From Mesorhizobium sp. YC-39 (lineage in GTDB: Bacteria; Pseudomonadota; Alphaproteobacteria; Rhizobiales; Rhizobiaceae): a DNA stretch of 64,000 nucleotides. Location: NCBI RefSeq assembly GCF_025753795.1, contig NZ_JAOWPS010000015.1, positions 16,063 through 80,062 of the forward strand, given 5' to 3'. Shown here in pieces: positions 45,807 to 55,824 of the stretch (its first letter is position 1; every line of letters starts with the position of its first letter). The notes under the pieces were generated by a model that saw only the letters and a program-made list of their open reading frames with translations, ran no database searches and was not told the DNA's origin. Both the position numbers and the translations under genes were made by a program.

Positions 45807-46955
45807 TCAAAGCCCGGACGCCTTGGTGAGGTTGGTGCGGAACCGATCGCGACGGCGCTGATATTTGCGGGTCATCTCGGCCGAGGCGTGGCCAAGTTGC
45901 TTCTGCACGTAACGTTCCTCGATGTCGGCCGACGAGGCGAGGCCGGCGCGCAGCGAGTGCCCTGAGAACAGCAGCGCACGTTCCCCTTCCGGAAGATCGG
46001 AGCGGATGCCGGCGGCGAGCGCGGTCTGTTTGACCAGGCGGGCGACGTGCTTGTCGCTGAGCCGCTCGACGTCGACGGTCTTGTTGTCCTTGAAGATGCG
46101 GCGGAAGAGGGGCCCCTTCGCGATGCGGCCGAAGCGGATCCAACCCTCAAGGGCGGCGACGGGGCAGGTCTGATCGGAAGCGCCGCGGCCGACCTCAACC
46201 TCGCGCCAGCCCGTCTTGCCGCGCAGCGTCACCAGGACGCCCTGGTCAGGAAAAATCTCGATCCAGCCGCTGCCGTCGCTGTGATCATCGCGGACGACGT
46301 CGAGGCCGACGATTTCGGAACGGCGCAGGCCGCCGGCGAAGCCCAGGAGCAAAATAGCGCGGTCGCGCAGGCCGCGCAGATCATGGCCGAGCGTGGCGAC
46401 CATCGCCTTGATATCGTCGCCGAGCACGGCCTCCTTTTGCCGCGGCGGTTTTGCGTGTTTCCTGCGAATGCCGGCAAGAACCGTCGCGATATGCCGGTCG
46501 GCGCGATCGAGAGAAAAACCGCGCTGGGTAAAGTTCCAGGCGAGGCCGGAGAGGCGCCGCTCGATCGTCGCGACCGAGAGGGCAGGGGCGCCGCGTTTCG
46601 GATCACCGGCAGCGGTGTCAATGACACTGCCTGAGGCGCAGGCGCCAATATAGAGGCCGATGACCTGGCTGGAGGGCGGCAGCGGATTGAACCCTTCCCG
46701 ACGGCACCAGGCGGTGAAATGCCGCCAGTCCTTGGCGTAGGCATTTTGCGTGTTATCGGAACTGGCGGCCTTCGCGTAGCTTGTCGCGGTCGCGACGAGC
46801 GCTTCCAGGCGCGCCGGGACACGGGGTGTCGGTCCCGGGGCGGGGGGTAAGGCGCCCATCTCCATGACCAGATCGACGATGTCGGGCAGATCGCCCTCTG
46901 GATGGTCGGAGGCGCTATCGTCGATTTTGGGGGTGTTTTCCGGGGACTCTGCCAT
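45807..46955 (-). CDS. Tyrosine recombinase (site-specific integrase), copy B
   Basis: A 382-residue tyrosine recombinase similar over its whole length to copy A. The acidic leader has DLPDIVDLVMEMG. Catalytic residues are Arg in GGLRRSEI, Lys in GKTGWREV, His and Arg in GHSLRAGLASS, His in LGHASAEM and Tyr in RKYQRRRDR. ATG at 46955 is chosen by comparison with copy A; an ATG at 46976 is possible. It points toward repC and is divergent from DUF1403 copy B, with palindrome C in the spacer. Confidence 0.93.
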   Translation of the reverse strand: MAESPENTPKIDDSASDHPEGDLPDIVDLVMEMGALPPAPGPTPRVPARLEALVATATSYAKAASSDNTQNAYAKDWRHFTAWCRREGFNPLPPSSQVIGLYIGACASGSVIDTAAGDPKRGAPALSVATIERRLSGLAWNFTQRGFSLDRADRHIATVLAGIRRKHAKPPRQKEAVLGDDIKAMVATLGHDLRGLRDRAILLLGFAGGLRRSEIVGLDVVRDDHSDGSGWIEIFPDQGVLVTLRGKTGWREVEVGRGASDQTCPVAALEGWIRFGRIAKGPLFRRIFKDNKTVDVERLSDKHVARLVKQTALAAGIRSDLPEGERALLFSGHSLRAGLASSADIEERYVQKQLGHASAEMTRKYQRRRDRFRTNLTKASGL

Positions 46956-46978
46956 GATTTGGCAGGCTAGCCGCATAC

Positions 46979-47003
46979 GTCCGATAAGGCAAGCTTACCG
47001 GAC
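46979..47003. repeat. Palindrome C, dif-like site between recombinase B and DUF1403 copy B
   Basis: An inverted repeat with arms GTCCGATAAG and CTTACCGGAC (one mismatch) around five bases. Length and spacing equal those of palindrome A, and the core CGATAA-N7-TTACCG differs from it at one base. It occupies the same place in the cassette: between the recombinase and the DUF1403 gene. It may act as recombination site, shared operator, or both. Confidence 0.55.
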
Positions 47004-47073
47004 ATGATTGTGTGGCGACAGGTGCGGCGGATTGCTGCCATTTGTGTTGTAATAAGCGCCGCAATGAATCATC

Positions 47074-48084
47074 ATGTCGACGATGATTCTGCGCCCGAAA
47101 TCGCCCCTACGCCGTCACGTCACGCAGTCCGGCGCCGCCCCGGCCGCTCCGACTGTCACCGTGCCGAGCTGGCTGCGAAAGGCGGTGGAGGCGGCGCAAA
47201 CCGTTGAGGATGCTACCCTGGCCACCGGCGCGGCCATCGCCATGCTGGATGCGGTTGTGCGCCGCGACGAAAAATGGGCCGGCGCCTGGCGCCAGCGCCT
47301 CGCGCTCGCCGCGGCTGCGGCGACGGCGCGGCAGACGGGGCGCGTCGAGGATGAAGCGGCGCTGCGCGATTCTTTCCTCCTCACCCGCCCCGGCGACGAC
47401 GTTGGGCCGGGCGGCCTTTTGCTGCTCGGCTGGCGCCGGCTGGCAGCGCGGCCCGCAGAGGAGCTTCTGACGAAGAAAAGTCTCGCCGCGGTGTTGGAGG
47501 AATTCGGTTTTTTCGCCCGCGACGGCGCGGCGGTCAGCGATCTGGCGGACGCGCTGCGGCGGCTCGCCACGACCGAAGGCGCAGTCGGGATGCTGACAGG
47601 CGCCTACGCGGCCGTCGAGGGCCACGGCCTGCCACGCGCCATGGGACCCTGGCTTGCCGACGCCTTGCTGGCGCAGCGGCTCGGCTGGAGCCATGCAGTA
47701 CCCGTGCTGACCAGCGAGCCAAAGGGGGGCAAAAGTTCCAGTCGGGCGCGCCTCCCGGCGGGTACCCCTTCGGCCGCGGCCTCGGATCCGGCGAAGTTCT
47801 TGCTTGCCGCGCAGGCGCACGCGGCGCTGCTCGCCATCGATCTCTCGGCGGAGCTCGAACGCCGCGCGGATCGGTTGCTCGCCGTCGCACCAAAACTCAG
47901 AGCCAAGGGGGCGGACACCGTCGTCGACCGATTGCTGAACGACGACGCGCTCGTTGCATCGCGCGGCGACAAAAGCACCGGGATGAGCGACCGTGGCCTG
48001 CGCCGCCTGTTCGACCGCCTGGTCGAGCTCGGCGCTGTCCGCGAACTCTCTGGTCGAGCGACCTTCCGCATCTACGGGCTGTGA
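47074..48084 (+). CDS. DUF1403 family protein, copy B
   Basis: A 336-residue DUF1403 protein, a diverged copy of the protein at 36702-37721. Shared blocks include ALRDSFLLTRPGDDVGPGG, GPWLADALLAQRLGWSHAV and MSDRGLRRLFDRLVELGAVR. ATG at 47074 or 47083 (MILRPKSP). The scpB copy follows 6 bases downstream. The codon composition is more GC-rich than that of copy A, which suggests the two cassettes have different histories. Confidence 0.88.
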   Translation: MSTMILRPKSPLRRHVTQSGAAPAAPTVTVPSWLRKAVEAAQTVEDATLATGAAIAMLDAVVRRDEKWAGAWRQRLALAAAAATARQTGRVEDEAALRDSFLLTRPGDDVGPGGLLLLGWRRLAARPAEELLTKKSLAAVLEEFGFFARDGAAVSDLADALRRLATTEGAVGMLTGAYAAVEGHGLPRAMGPWLADALLAQRLGWSHAVPVLTSEPKGGKSSSRARLPAGTPSAAASDPAKFLLAAQAHAALLAIDLSAELERRADRLLAVAPKLRAKGADTVVDRLLNDDALVASRGDKSTGMSDRGLRRLFDRLVELGAVRELSGRATFRIYGL

Positions 48085-48090
48085 GAAACG

Positions 48091-48816
48091 ATGGCCGAGG
48101 CGACGCACGCGCGACGAGCGAAAGGCCGACCAGACGACGGTCGGTCAGGCGACCGCCTGTTTGACCGCGAGTTGGATCACCTGCCGCCGGAAGCGCGCTG
48201 GCGCGAATGGATGAACCGCGTCGAGGCGACGATTTTCGCGGCCAGCGAACCGGTCAGCCGCGAGACGCTGGCCCGCATCGTCGGAAAAAGCTGCAGCATC
48301 GACCTCTTGATCGACGACATCCGGGAGGAACTGCGTGGCCGGCCCTACGACCTGGTCGCCGTCGCCGGCGGTTTTCGGCACCTGACGCGGCCGGCCTATG
48401 CCGACGCCATCCGCAGTGCATTTGGCACGGCCGTCGGCGGCAACGAACGGGCAGCCGATCTGACGCAGTCGGAAGTGCTGGTGCTGATGTGCATCGCCTA
48501 CTTCCAGCCGATCACGCGTGGAGAATTGTCGTCTTTCTTCGGCAAGGAGATCAGTCGCGACCTGATCGGCCATCTGCGCGGCGCCGGCCTGATCGCCTCC
48601 GGCCCACGCAGCCCGACGCCGGGCGCGCCCTATACCTATGTCACGACGAAAGAATTCCTGCTCGAGTTCGGCTTCGACACACTGCGCGATCTGCCCGACG
48701 TCGAGGCGCTCGAGGATGCGGGGCTGCTCAGCAAGGAAAAGCTGCTCGCGGGCGACATTATGCCAAGGTTCACCGATGGGGACGACCCTGGCGCCGGCGC
48801 CGTCATAGACGAATAG
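48091..48816 (+). CDS. scpB: ScpB-like segregation and condensation protein, plasmid copy B
   Basis: A 241-residue ScpB-like protein with two winged-helix units (RVEATIFAASEPVSRETLARIVG and EVLVLMCIAYFQPITRGELSSFFG). It is nearly colinear with copy A, apart from a short insertion (SAFGTAVGGNERAADL) and a longer tail. It lies 6 bases after DUF1403 copy B. No smc or scpA is near, so it may have been recruited to plasmid maintenance. Confidence 0.88.
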   Translation: MAEATHARRAKGRPDDGRSGDRLFDRELDHLPPEARWREWMNRVEATIFAASEPVSRETLARIVGKSCSIDLLIDDIREELRGRPYDLVAVAGGFRHLTRPAYADAIRSAFGTAVGGNERAADLTQSEVLVLMCIAYFQPITRGELSSFFGKEISRDLIGHLRGAGLIASGPRSPTPGAPYTYVTTKEFLLEFGFDTLRDLPDVEALEDAGLLSKEKLLAGDIMPRFTDGDDPGAGAVIDE

Positions 48817-48981
48817 TACCCGCGGCAGGGGCGCCACCAATCATTGGGGCTGTGGAACGCCAAGATCGCGGTGACGCTTTGACGTGGTCCGATCGCCGGC
48901 CACGCGCAGATAGGCCGTCAGCACGTCGGCAAGCCCGGCACAGAGCAGGGTTTGGCGCCTGGATCTCGGCCGCGTCTGGTG

Positions 48982-49886
48982 CTAGTCGAGGAATTCGGCG
49001 AAGCGGGCGATCAGTTCATCATGGCCGCCCGCCGCAAGGATCATCCGACGCCGATGCGCGGTCGCGGCGTCTTTGTCAGCCACAAGCCAGTCGAGAGATT
49101 TTGCGGCGAGCAACTCGAAGCAGCGAATGCGGGCGGCCGTCGAGAGATTCCTAAGAGTGCCCGTGGAGCCGATATCGGCGACGGCCGGTGCGCACAGCAC
49201 GCGCGAGACAACATCGCTGGTTGCCGCCGAACCCGTTCCCGATTCCACCCGGCATATATCCGCGATCGCACGTTCCAGTCGGCGCGCGGACGCCTTGACC
49301 GCGGTCTTGGGAGCAGCGCGCAGGTCGAACCCGCATCGCCCACAGAAGTGCTGCGCGACAACCTCGCCCTGGTCGAAGGTCGCGATGGGGGCTCGGCAGG
49401 CGGGGCAGCGATCGCGAAGGCCACAGCCATGCGCGAAACACGACGCACGCAACGCCAGCCGCCACTGCCGGCGGAAATGCGGCGTCTCGTCCGCTGCAAG
49501 GCAAAGCGGGCAATACTGCATCCAGGTCGAACGGTTCCGGTGCGCGCTATCGCGCAGTGGCAGCAGGAGCGGGGCCATGGCGTACCCGCTCATCGTCATC
49601 GCCGAGATCTCCTCGGTCGCCCGGCCGGTCTGATGACAGAGAAACGTGGCGACGTGGCGCGCAGTCGAAGGTCGAGACGCGGCGACCACATCCTCTCACT
49701 GAGGCCAAGGACGCCGGCGAACGACCGCGGCGCGATGCCGTTCGCGAGCGCGAGACGGTGGAGCCAGCTCGACAACAGCTCGTCCGGAAGCGGGGCGGCG
49801 GAAACCGGCCACCGCTTCCCGGCGACGTCGCCGTATCGCTCGCGGATCTCGATCCCGAAGGCCGCCCGTGCTGCATTCGCTGTCAC
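48982..49886 (-). pseudogene. tniQ: TniQ-family transposition protein, frameshifted
   Basis: The N terminus (from a GTG at 49886) reads PLPDELLSSWLHRLALANGI, the TniQ opening. A frame change near 49655-49680 leads into a second frame with CPLCLAADETPHFRRQWRLA and a zinc knuckle (CPACRAPI, CGRCGF). The start overlaps the tniB stop (GTGA). Two extra bases in a GCGC run would explain the break. It is a remnant of a Tn5053/Tn7-like transposon. Confidence 0.72.
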
Positions 49887-50764
49887 AGCAAATCCTCGCG
49901 CACCGTCGCCCGACGCCGCTTCGAGACCGGGACGTAGCGCAGCGCCTCGATGCCCGATTTCGTAATCCGCTCCTCGCCGGACCTCACTGCGGCTGAGGCC
50001 GCTGCGGAGATGATCGCTACGATCTCGCCGATCAGTCCCTCGGAGAGCTGGAATATCCTTCGCGCCAAGGGTTCATCCGAGAGATCGGACGCCCGGACAA
50101 GCGGCAAGGCGCTCTCAAGGCTGTCGAGCAGCGCAAGAAACTCCTCGCCATATTGCCATCGCGGCACGGCGTGCAGGTCGAACCTGGTCGCCATTTCAGC
50201 GGTCTGGTTGACGACGTCATAGACGGTGACCTCACCGATCACAACCGGAGAGATGTCGAACTGGCGGCCGATCCTCCGCAGGAAGGCAAGTACGGCCTCG
50301 ACGTCGCGGGCACGGCCGCGCAGCGTATTGTGGAACTCATCGAAGATCAGCATTCTGGGCTTCAGCTTGTCGAGCAGATGATCGACCTGTTCGGCTTTGC
50401 GGCCGACGTTCCGGCTGCTGCCCGTCGGCGCGCGCAAGGCCTGCAGGATGCTCTTGTAGAAATGGGCGAGACCGGCCCCCTCGCGCGGCTGCACCACCCA
50501 TACCCGCTGCTGCTCGGCTGTTCTCAGATGCCCGACGGCGAACCGCTCGGCGATCATCATCGTCTTGCCGTTGGCATAGGGGCCGACGAGCATCAGTCCT
50601 CGGGTCTGCAACGATGGCGGCCGCGACAGAAGTTCGGCAAGGCGTTCATGCGCCGTGACCGCCACCTGATGTCCAATCCATCGCGGCGCCTGAATGTAGG
50701 TGATCCGCCCTTCCGTGCTGCGGTCGAGGTGACCCTGGCTCGGACACCTGCTCGTCGGCGCCAT
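49883..50764 (-). CDS. tniB: TniB-family AAA ATPase of a Tn5053-like transposon
   Basis: A 293-residue AAA ATPase. Walker A is GPYANGKTMM near residue 58 and Walker B is MLIFDEFHNT. ATG at 50764 is preferred; the frame is open upstream but that part is antisense to a DUF1612 fragment. It should cooperate with a TniA transposase, but no tniA is present upstream, where unrelated DNA begins at once. It is probably intact but orphaned. Confidence 0.82.
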   Translation of the reverse strand: MAPTSRCPSQGHLDRSTEGRITYIQAPRWIGHQVAVTAHERLAELLSRPPSLQTRGLMLVGPYANGKTMMIAERFAVGHLRTAEQQRVWVVQPREGAGLAHFYKSILQALRAPTGSSRNVGRKAEQVDHLLDKLKPRMLIFDEFHNTLRGRARDVEAVLAFLRRIGRQFDISPVVIGEVTVYDVVNQTAEMATRFDLHAVPRWQYGEEFLALLDSLESALPLVRASDLSDEPLARRIFQLSEGLIGEIVAIISAAASAAVRSGEERITKSGIEALRYVPVSKRRRATVREDLL

Positions 50765-51155
50765 GCTCAGGCAGGTCCGTAAAACAAGCGTCCACCTGGT
50801 CTGTCTCAACACCGGGCTGCGCGCCATTCCACGCGAAAGGCGGCGCGCCCGCGACGGGACGGCGCGGCTGATCGGGTTTCTGGAGGGCATCACTGAAGCG
50901 GCCAGCGCCGGGCTGAAGGAACACGATCGGCTGATGCTCGCCCGCGAGCAGATGGGGCGCCGCCTGCGCGGCCGGCGGGGACATTCGAAGCTGCCACAAC
51001 TCGTCGACCTTGTTCTTGCGCGGCCGCTCGTCTCCAGCGCGATGATCGAAAAGGACCTGAAGGTGACGACGCGTGGGGCGCTTAATCTCGTCGCCGAACT
51101 CGGCCTACGCGAGATCACCGGCAGGGGACGCTACTGGGCGTGGGGAATCCTCTGA
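50763..51155 (+). pseudogene. C-terminal fragment of an RHE_PE00001/DUF1612 protein
   Basis: A 130-residue fragment with the typical C terminus: HSKLPQLVDLVLARPLVSSA, then a helix-turn-helix region, then ELGLREITGRGRYWAWGIL. The N-terminal two thirds normally present are missing; the frame is cut where the transposon gene tniB begins. It was probably truncated by insertion of that element. Confidence 0.7.
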
Positions 51156-51921
51156 TAGCTCTTGTGCGTACCCAAAGATCGTCTGCCACGCCGGTATGAC
51201 CGGCATGACCGGTCGAAAGTGTAGCCGTTGTCACGTAAGAGGCGTCGTCGCGTCACCGCTGCACGGCCTCGATCGCAGCCGTGCTTCCCGGCTTGGCAAA
51301 TCATTGAGGGGAGGCCATTGTCCGCCTCCTTCCACAGACCAGACCGAAGAAATTTGCAGATCGTGCAGACCGGCCCGATTTCGATCGATGGAGTGCCATG
51401 TTCTATTCCGGCAAAGATTACGCTGTCCCGAAACCGCAACGGCCGCGGTCGACGCCGGCGCCAACGTGGTCAGGGCCGATCCGGGACTCGATAGGCTACA
51501 AAATTAAGGAGCGCCCGCTAATATACGGACTGGCAGCGGGTGAGATCGCCGACTTGAAAGCGACATTGACGCCGATCCGATAAAGCTCTGCATTGCAGTC
51601 GCCCTGCGATTGCCGGAAAACGCCTTGCTTCGATCGCCGGCCAAAAGGGGTCAATTCCTCGTGTCGCTTGACACCCCCGACAACGGCATCCCCCTCACAG
51701 CATCAACGCGGCCCGCTGGAGAATGATCTGCAAATTCGTACGTAGCAATGCGACCAGCGGCTCGTTCCAGTTCGTCAGCGATGGATTGGCGTCATCGGTA
51801 CCCCTGATTACGGGCGAAGACTTTATGCAACTTTGCGGGCGTTGTTGCAGACGAAGAGGGCCAAACGCAATGGCAGGGCTTGGTGTATGTTCGATAAAAG
51901 CGTTCGATTTGGGCCGCTGCA
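51156..51921. other. Gap of about 770 bases without a recognised gene
   Basis: Only short frames without motifs. It lies between the DUF1612 fragment and the FkbM gene. No transposon end was identified with confidence. Confidence 0.4.
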
Positions 51922-52647
51922 TTAGGTCAATCGCTCGAAGATGACGTTGATGTCAGTCATTGCAGCAAGCCGGTATGATCTGCATTCCATCAAATTGATG
52001 ATCCGAGCCCTGTTGCCCTTTAATCGATGCTCACTTGGCTCGCATTGGATGACAGCAGGTCTTATGCGCTCGTAGTCAATGGCTTTAACGAGATCGTGAT
52101 CTAGTCCTTCGCAATCAATCGATAAGAAATCGACCTTATTGGCATATGGGGTCAATAGTTCATTGATACCGATGGCACTCACCTCGATGTGTTCTCGGAT
52201 ACCTCCTATACCGTCGAAGTCGCCGAAACTTTCGATATGTGCCTTATCCACAGACGAAAGCTCATGGGCGTTTCCGATGAAGAGCGTGGCAGACGCTTGC
52301 GGAGCGGGCAAGACAACGGATTGCACGAGAACGTCTTCCGAGCGCGCAGTGCGGATCAGCGCTTCCAATTCAGGATTGGGTTCAACCAGAACACCTCGCG
52401 CGCCTCTTTGGTACATAAGATAGGTACTTGAGGTAGAGATGGGGTGATTAGCACCGATCTCTACATAGAACACACTAGCCCAAGATCTTTGGCTCTTGCA
52501 GAGTTTTGCTGCCAAAATTCCCTCGACAATAACGTCTTCTCCGGCCTGTGCGTAACTAGCCGGCGCGAAGTTCTTGATCCGAGAGTTCGTCAGATTGAGC
52601 CTAGTGACCTCCTGGTGTATGGACTGGTTTTCAAACTGGGACAACAT
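51922..52647 (-). CDS. FkbM-family methyltransferase
   Basis: A 241-residue methyltransferase. It opens with YAQAGEDVIVEGIL, the usual FkbM entry. The SAM-binding motif is VFYVEIGANHPISTSST near residues 60-76, and the family Asp motif is VDFLSIDCEGLDHDLV. It probably methylates a sugar hydroxyl of a surface polysaccharide or glycan. It stands alone between mobile-element remnants, and its lower GC content than the backbone suggests transfer. Confidence 0.88.
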   Translation of the reverse strand: MLSQFENQSIHQEVTRLNLTNSRIKNFAPASYAQAGEDVIVEGILAAKLCKSQRSWASVFYVEIGANHPISTSSTYLMYQRGARGVLVEPNPELEALIRTARSEDVLVQSVVLPAPQASATLFIGNAHELSSVDKAHIESFGDFDGIGGIREHIEVSAIGINELLTPYANKVDFLSIDCEGLDHDLVKAIDYERIRPAVIQCEPSEHRLKGNRARIINLMECRSYRLAAMTDINVIFERLT

Positions 52648-53017
52648 AGTTCGCCCTCCAATGTAACCTGCGATCTTGGGACGGGGCCGTTACGACCGAT
52701 TTGTCGCGGTGGCTCTTGCTCATCATCCCAGCAATCGGCGTGCCACGTGCGGAATGCGGTGTTCCTTACTCAGCAAGAGTGAAATACGCCCGCCCGCTGG
52801 AATGGCCGCGACACTTTGTCCGGTTCGCGACATCGGTGCCACCAATCGTCCGGCGACCTGCTGAAGTGACGTGAGTGCAGGGCGGATTTCGTCCCGCGGT
52901 TCTCGAACCATTCCTTCAATCCGTGACCCAGATGCCGTTGTCTTCGGCTTCGGTCACATAGTAGCGTTCGGCTCCCGGCTCCGAACCAGGCATGCCGGGT
53001 CCGCTAAGCTTTCATCA
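52648..53017. other. Gap without a supported gene
   Basis: Short minus-strand frames (for example YYVTEAEDNGIWVTD near 52920-52970) look like protein debris but do not identify a family. Confidence 0.35.
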
Positions 53018-53290
53018 GGACTTTGACGCCGAAGAAGTATCAATCCGGCGAGACCGACTATAGGGGCCGCATCAGCAAGATCGGGAGCCGCAGTGCGCAC
53101 GGCACTGTATGAGGCCACATAATGCTAGTGAAGCCGCTCAAAGGGCTGCACGGAGCTGAAAAGCTGGGCGATGCGGATCGCACGGCGGCCGGGATGAGAA
53201 GGCAAGGTGGCGCTGTCTTGCAAGCTTGCGGTAATGCTGTACGGCATGCTCGCCGATGGGAGCTTTCTTCAACGCGGCGGCCAGGACAGT
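53018..53290 (+). pseudogene. IS110-family transposase C-terminal remnant
   Basis: Broken plus-strand frames give LTPKKYQSGETDYRGRISKI, then VRTALYEA, then LKSWAMRIARRPG and KVALSCKLAVMLYGMLADG. These are successive C-terminal blocks of IS110 transposases. At least three frame changes; the rest of the element is absent. Confidence 0.65.
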
Positions 53291-53499
53291 GACGGCAGCC
53301 TCCTGTGAAAGGGGAGAATAACGGTATTCGGGTGGATCACGACACCAACCTCTCCCGAAGCGGGGGCCTGCTGCCGGACGATGGATCAGGTCAGACCACA
53401 ACAGTCGCGCACCGACCCGTATAGAAGCAAGAGTCCGGCAACTGGACGATAAAAGGACAATTGACCTGTGGAGGTCCGTTACAGAAGCAGGCTGTCGAA

Positions 53500-53735
53500 G
53501 AAGTTTGCCGTATTGCCGTGAGGATGGCCTCGTGGCCGTAGCGGTAGGTGAATGTGATCTCGATCGAGCCGTCGAGCAGTTCGGCGTGGCCGTCGCCTGT
53601 GACTTCGTCCATCTCGTAACATCCGGGCCATGTAGTGAACTATTGAGGGGCTGTAGCTGAGATTGAGGCCGGCTTGCAGGACGCCAAAGGCGATCTCGCC
53701 ATTGTTGTTGCCGCCGATGGTGATCATGGCGGGGG
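53500..53735 (-). pseudogene. Remnant of an unidentified small conserved protein
   Basis: Two minus-strand frames join: AMITIGGNNNGEIAFGVLQA with SYSPSIVHY, then after a break near 53610 MDEVTGDGHAELLDGSIEI and AILTAIRQTSSTAC. It reads as one small acidic protein of about 75 residues of a kind often found near rhizobial insertion sequences. Function unknown. Confidence 0.4.
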
Positions 53736-53814
53736 CTGCCAAGGTTCAGGCAGCTGCGATCCCACTGTTCGGCTTCGACGATGCGTCAGCGAGCCGATCA
53801 ACTGGTGGTCCGCA

Positions 53815-54830
53815 GGCGCAGTCATATCGGCACCGCGATGAGCTTGGGCGGCCGCACCAGGTTGTAGGCCGGAGCCGCGAAGGTGAAGGCCCACCCAACG
53901 AGGTCGCGGCCGCGCAACTTTGTCTTCTCCTGCCCGGTGATCGTCTTGATCCAGCCGAACGCCCTCCTCGATCCGCTTGTGGATACACTAGTAGACGGCA
54001 TAGCCGCCGTGCCGGGTCCGTGCGGCGATCGATCGCCGAACTCCGCCCGTTCGTGTTCTGCGCCACGTGCGACGTCACCCTCATCGAACGCAACTCATTG
54101 ATGAAGTCCTTCGCATGGTAGGCCTTGTCGGCGCCAAGCGTGATCGCCCCAGGAGGCTCGATCATGTGCAAGCGTCAGGCAGGCATCGACCAGCAGGCCA
54201 TGGCGGTTCTCCATCAGCCTATGCCTGATTAGGCACAACTCCGTCTCCTTGCATTTACCCTTGCGGTAGAGCCTGGCGTCGAGATCAGTGTTCGAGGCAT
54301 GCGTATCCTTCGACCGCTTCTGGCCACAGAAGTTTGCCTCCGTATTGCGCCCGCCGCCCTCTGTCGGTGGCTCGCGCGGGCCGTCAATCGGCTTGAGGCT
54401 CTTCATCGAAGCCAGGCTCAATCAACGTACCGTCGACCGAGAAGTAATCGATGGAGAGCAAGCCTTAGGCTGCGCCAGCACCGCCGCAAGGAACTTCGCC
54501 GCGATGACACCTTCCAGCAGCCGATCACGGTTTTTGGAGAACACCGAATGGTCCCGGGCCGCATCGTCGATGCCGATGCCGACGAGCCGCCCATCAACAG
54601 TCACTCCGAGTGGATCGAATAAACCGCCTGCAAAAGCATCGCCCGCAACAGCTTCTCCGGAGGGATCGTTGGCCGCCCTCTCGGCGAATACGGCGCTGTG
54701 AACTCACACGCTCCAGCGCCGACAGGGCTTCATTCGCGATAGTGCGGATCGCCCGCAATGGATGATTGCGTCGCACACGGGGGCTTCAAGGTCCACGTAG
54801 CTTATATGAGGAGTGCCAAGGCTGGCTTCC
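53815..54830 (-). pseudogene. IS5-family transposase remnant
   Basis: Minus-strand frames with many breaks follow an IS5 transposase from N to C terminus: YVDLEAP and NHPLRAIRTIANEALSAL, then VGIGIDDAARDHSVFSKNRD with RLLEGVIAAKF, then FCGQKRSKDTHASNTDLDAR, then AITLGADKAYHAKDFINELR with HVAQNTNGRSSAID. The catalytic Asp in GADKAY is visible. Too broken to be active. Confidence 0.75.
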
Positions 54831-55226
54831 TTTCTTGCGTCGGTTGGTTTGCGGTATCCATGATCTGAGCCCGATTGCATGACGCGGCTCGTTCCCCGAG
54901 CGAGATCCACCTTATATACGGTCGCTGTTCGAAGCAGCGGCGCCAACATCCCGCTTGCGGCGGACAATGGCTTAAGGGGACGAGACCATTCTGAAACAAC
55001 GGCTTTCGAAGCCACACTACGTGCCGGTTCGTCCACCTTGGATCCGCCAGGACTAATCAGGCCCTGGAAAATGGCAGAATTCGATGGGTGTGGCATCAGG
55101 CAACTGTCATGATCGCTCACTCGATGAAATGCCGGCGTTGACGTAATTTCCACAGCGCCACGAGCACTTGTGGGCGAGCGCCACGATCATCTCTTCTTCA
55201 GCCGGCAGTTGTTCTGTTGTTCTGCT
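54831..55226. other. Spacer between IS5 and IS110 remnants
   Basis: No gene or insertion-sequence end is recognisable in these 400 bases. Short frames lack motifs. Confidence 0.35.
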
Positions 55227-55740
55227 TCACCCGCTCCTTAAACATAAGGTTGGCGTCGAGCACGGCTGATGGCGCACCCATAGCCAGCAGGCCATCTGGA
55301 CCAGCTTCGTTCGCAGCTTCGGATTGCCGGATTTCCGCCCCCTGCTCGTGATCCATCGCCCACCCTTCCAGGGGATCGCCGCCAGGCCGGCACAGGCGGC
55401 AAGCTGTCGCCGGCTATCGCAATGGCGGGACAAACCTTCCGACCAGCGAGGCGGTAAACTCCGGTCCGATGCCTTTCAAAGCAAGCAGCATCGCCGGGGC
55501 GGGCGAGACAGCCTGCTCAGCACTAAGCATGGCGTCGCGCTCGGCCCGACCCTTGATCTCTTCGATCAGCAGCTCGAGCCAGTCGAGTTCGCGGCCAATC
55601 TGCCGCTTCAGATGGCCTGCCGCTTCAGATGGCCAGGCAACGGACGACCATCGCCGGTCTTCAGATTCTCCAGCAGTTCGCGCCGGTCGCGGCGCAACGG
55701 TTCATAGGCGGAATGAGCGGTTGATGCGGCGTGTGCGCCC
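55227..55740 (-). pseudogene. Second IS110-type transposase remnant
   Basis: The minus strand reads RRQLAACAGLAAIPWKGGRW, then RGRKSGNPKLRTKLVQMACW and LWVRHQP, the C-terminal transposase_20 region of IS110/IS1111-type elements. Upstream frames in the segment continue the pattern with breaks. It is distinct from and opposite in strand to the remnant at 53018-53290. Confidence 0.65.
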
Positions 55741-55824
55741 ATTCTTAAATGCTTTGCGCTCGCGTGCTATTCGGCGGCGATCGTCTTCCTCGGGTTTAGG
55801 AACCCGCAGCAGCGCGCCGGCGGA

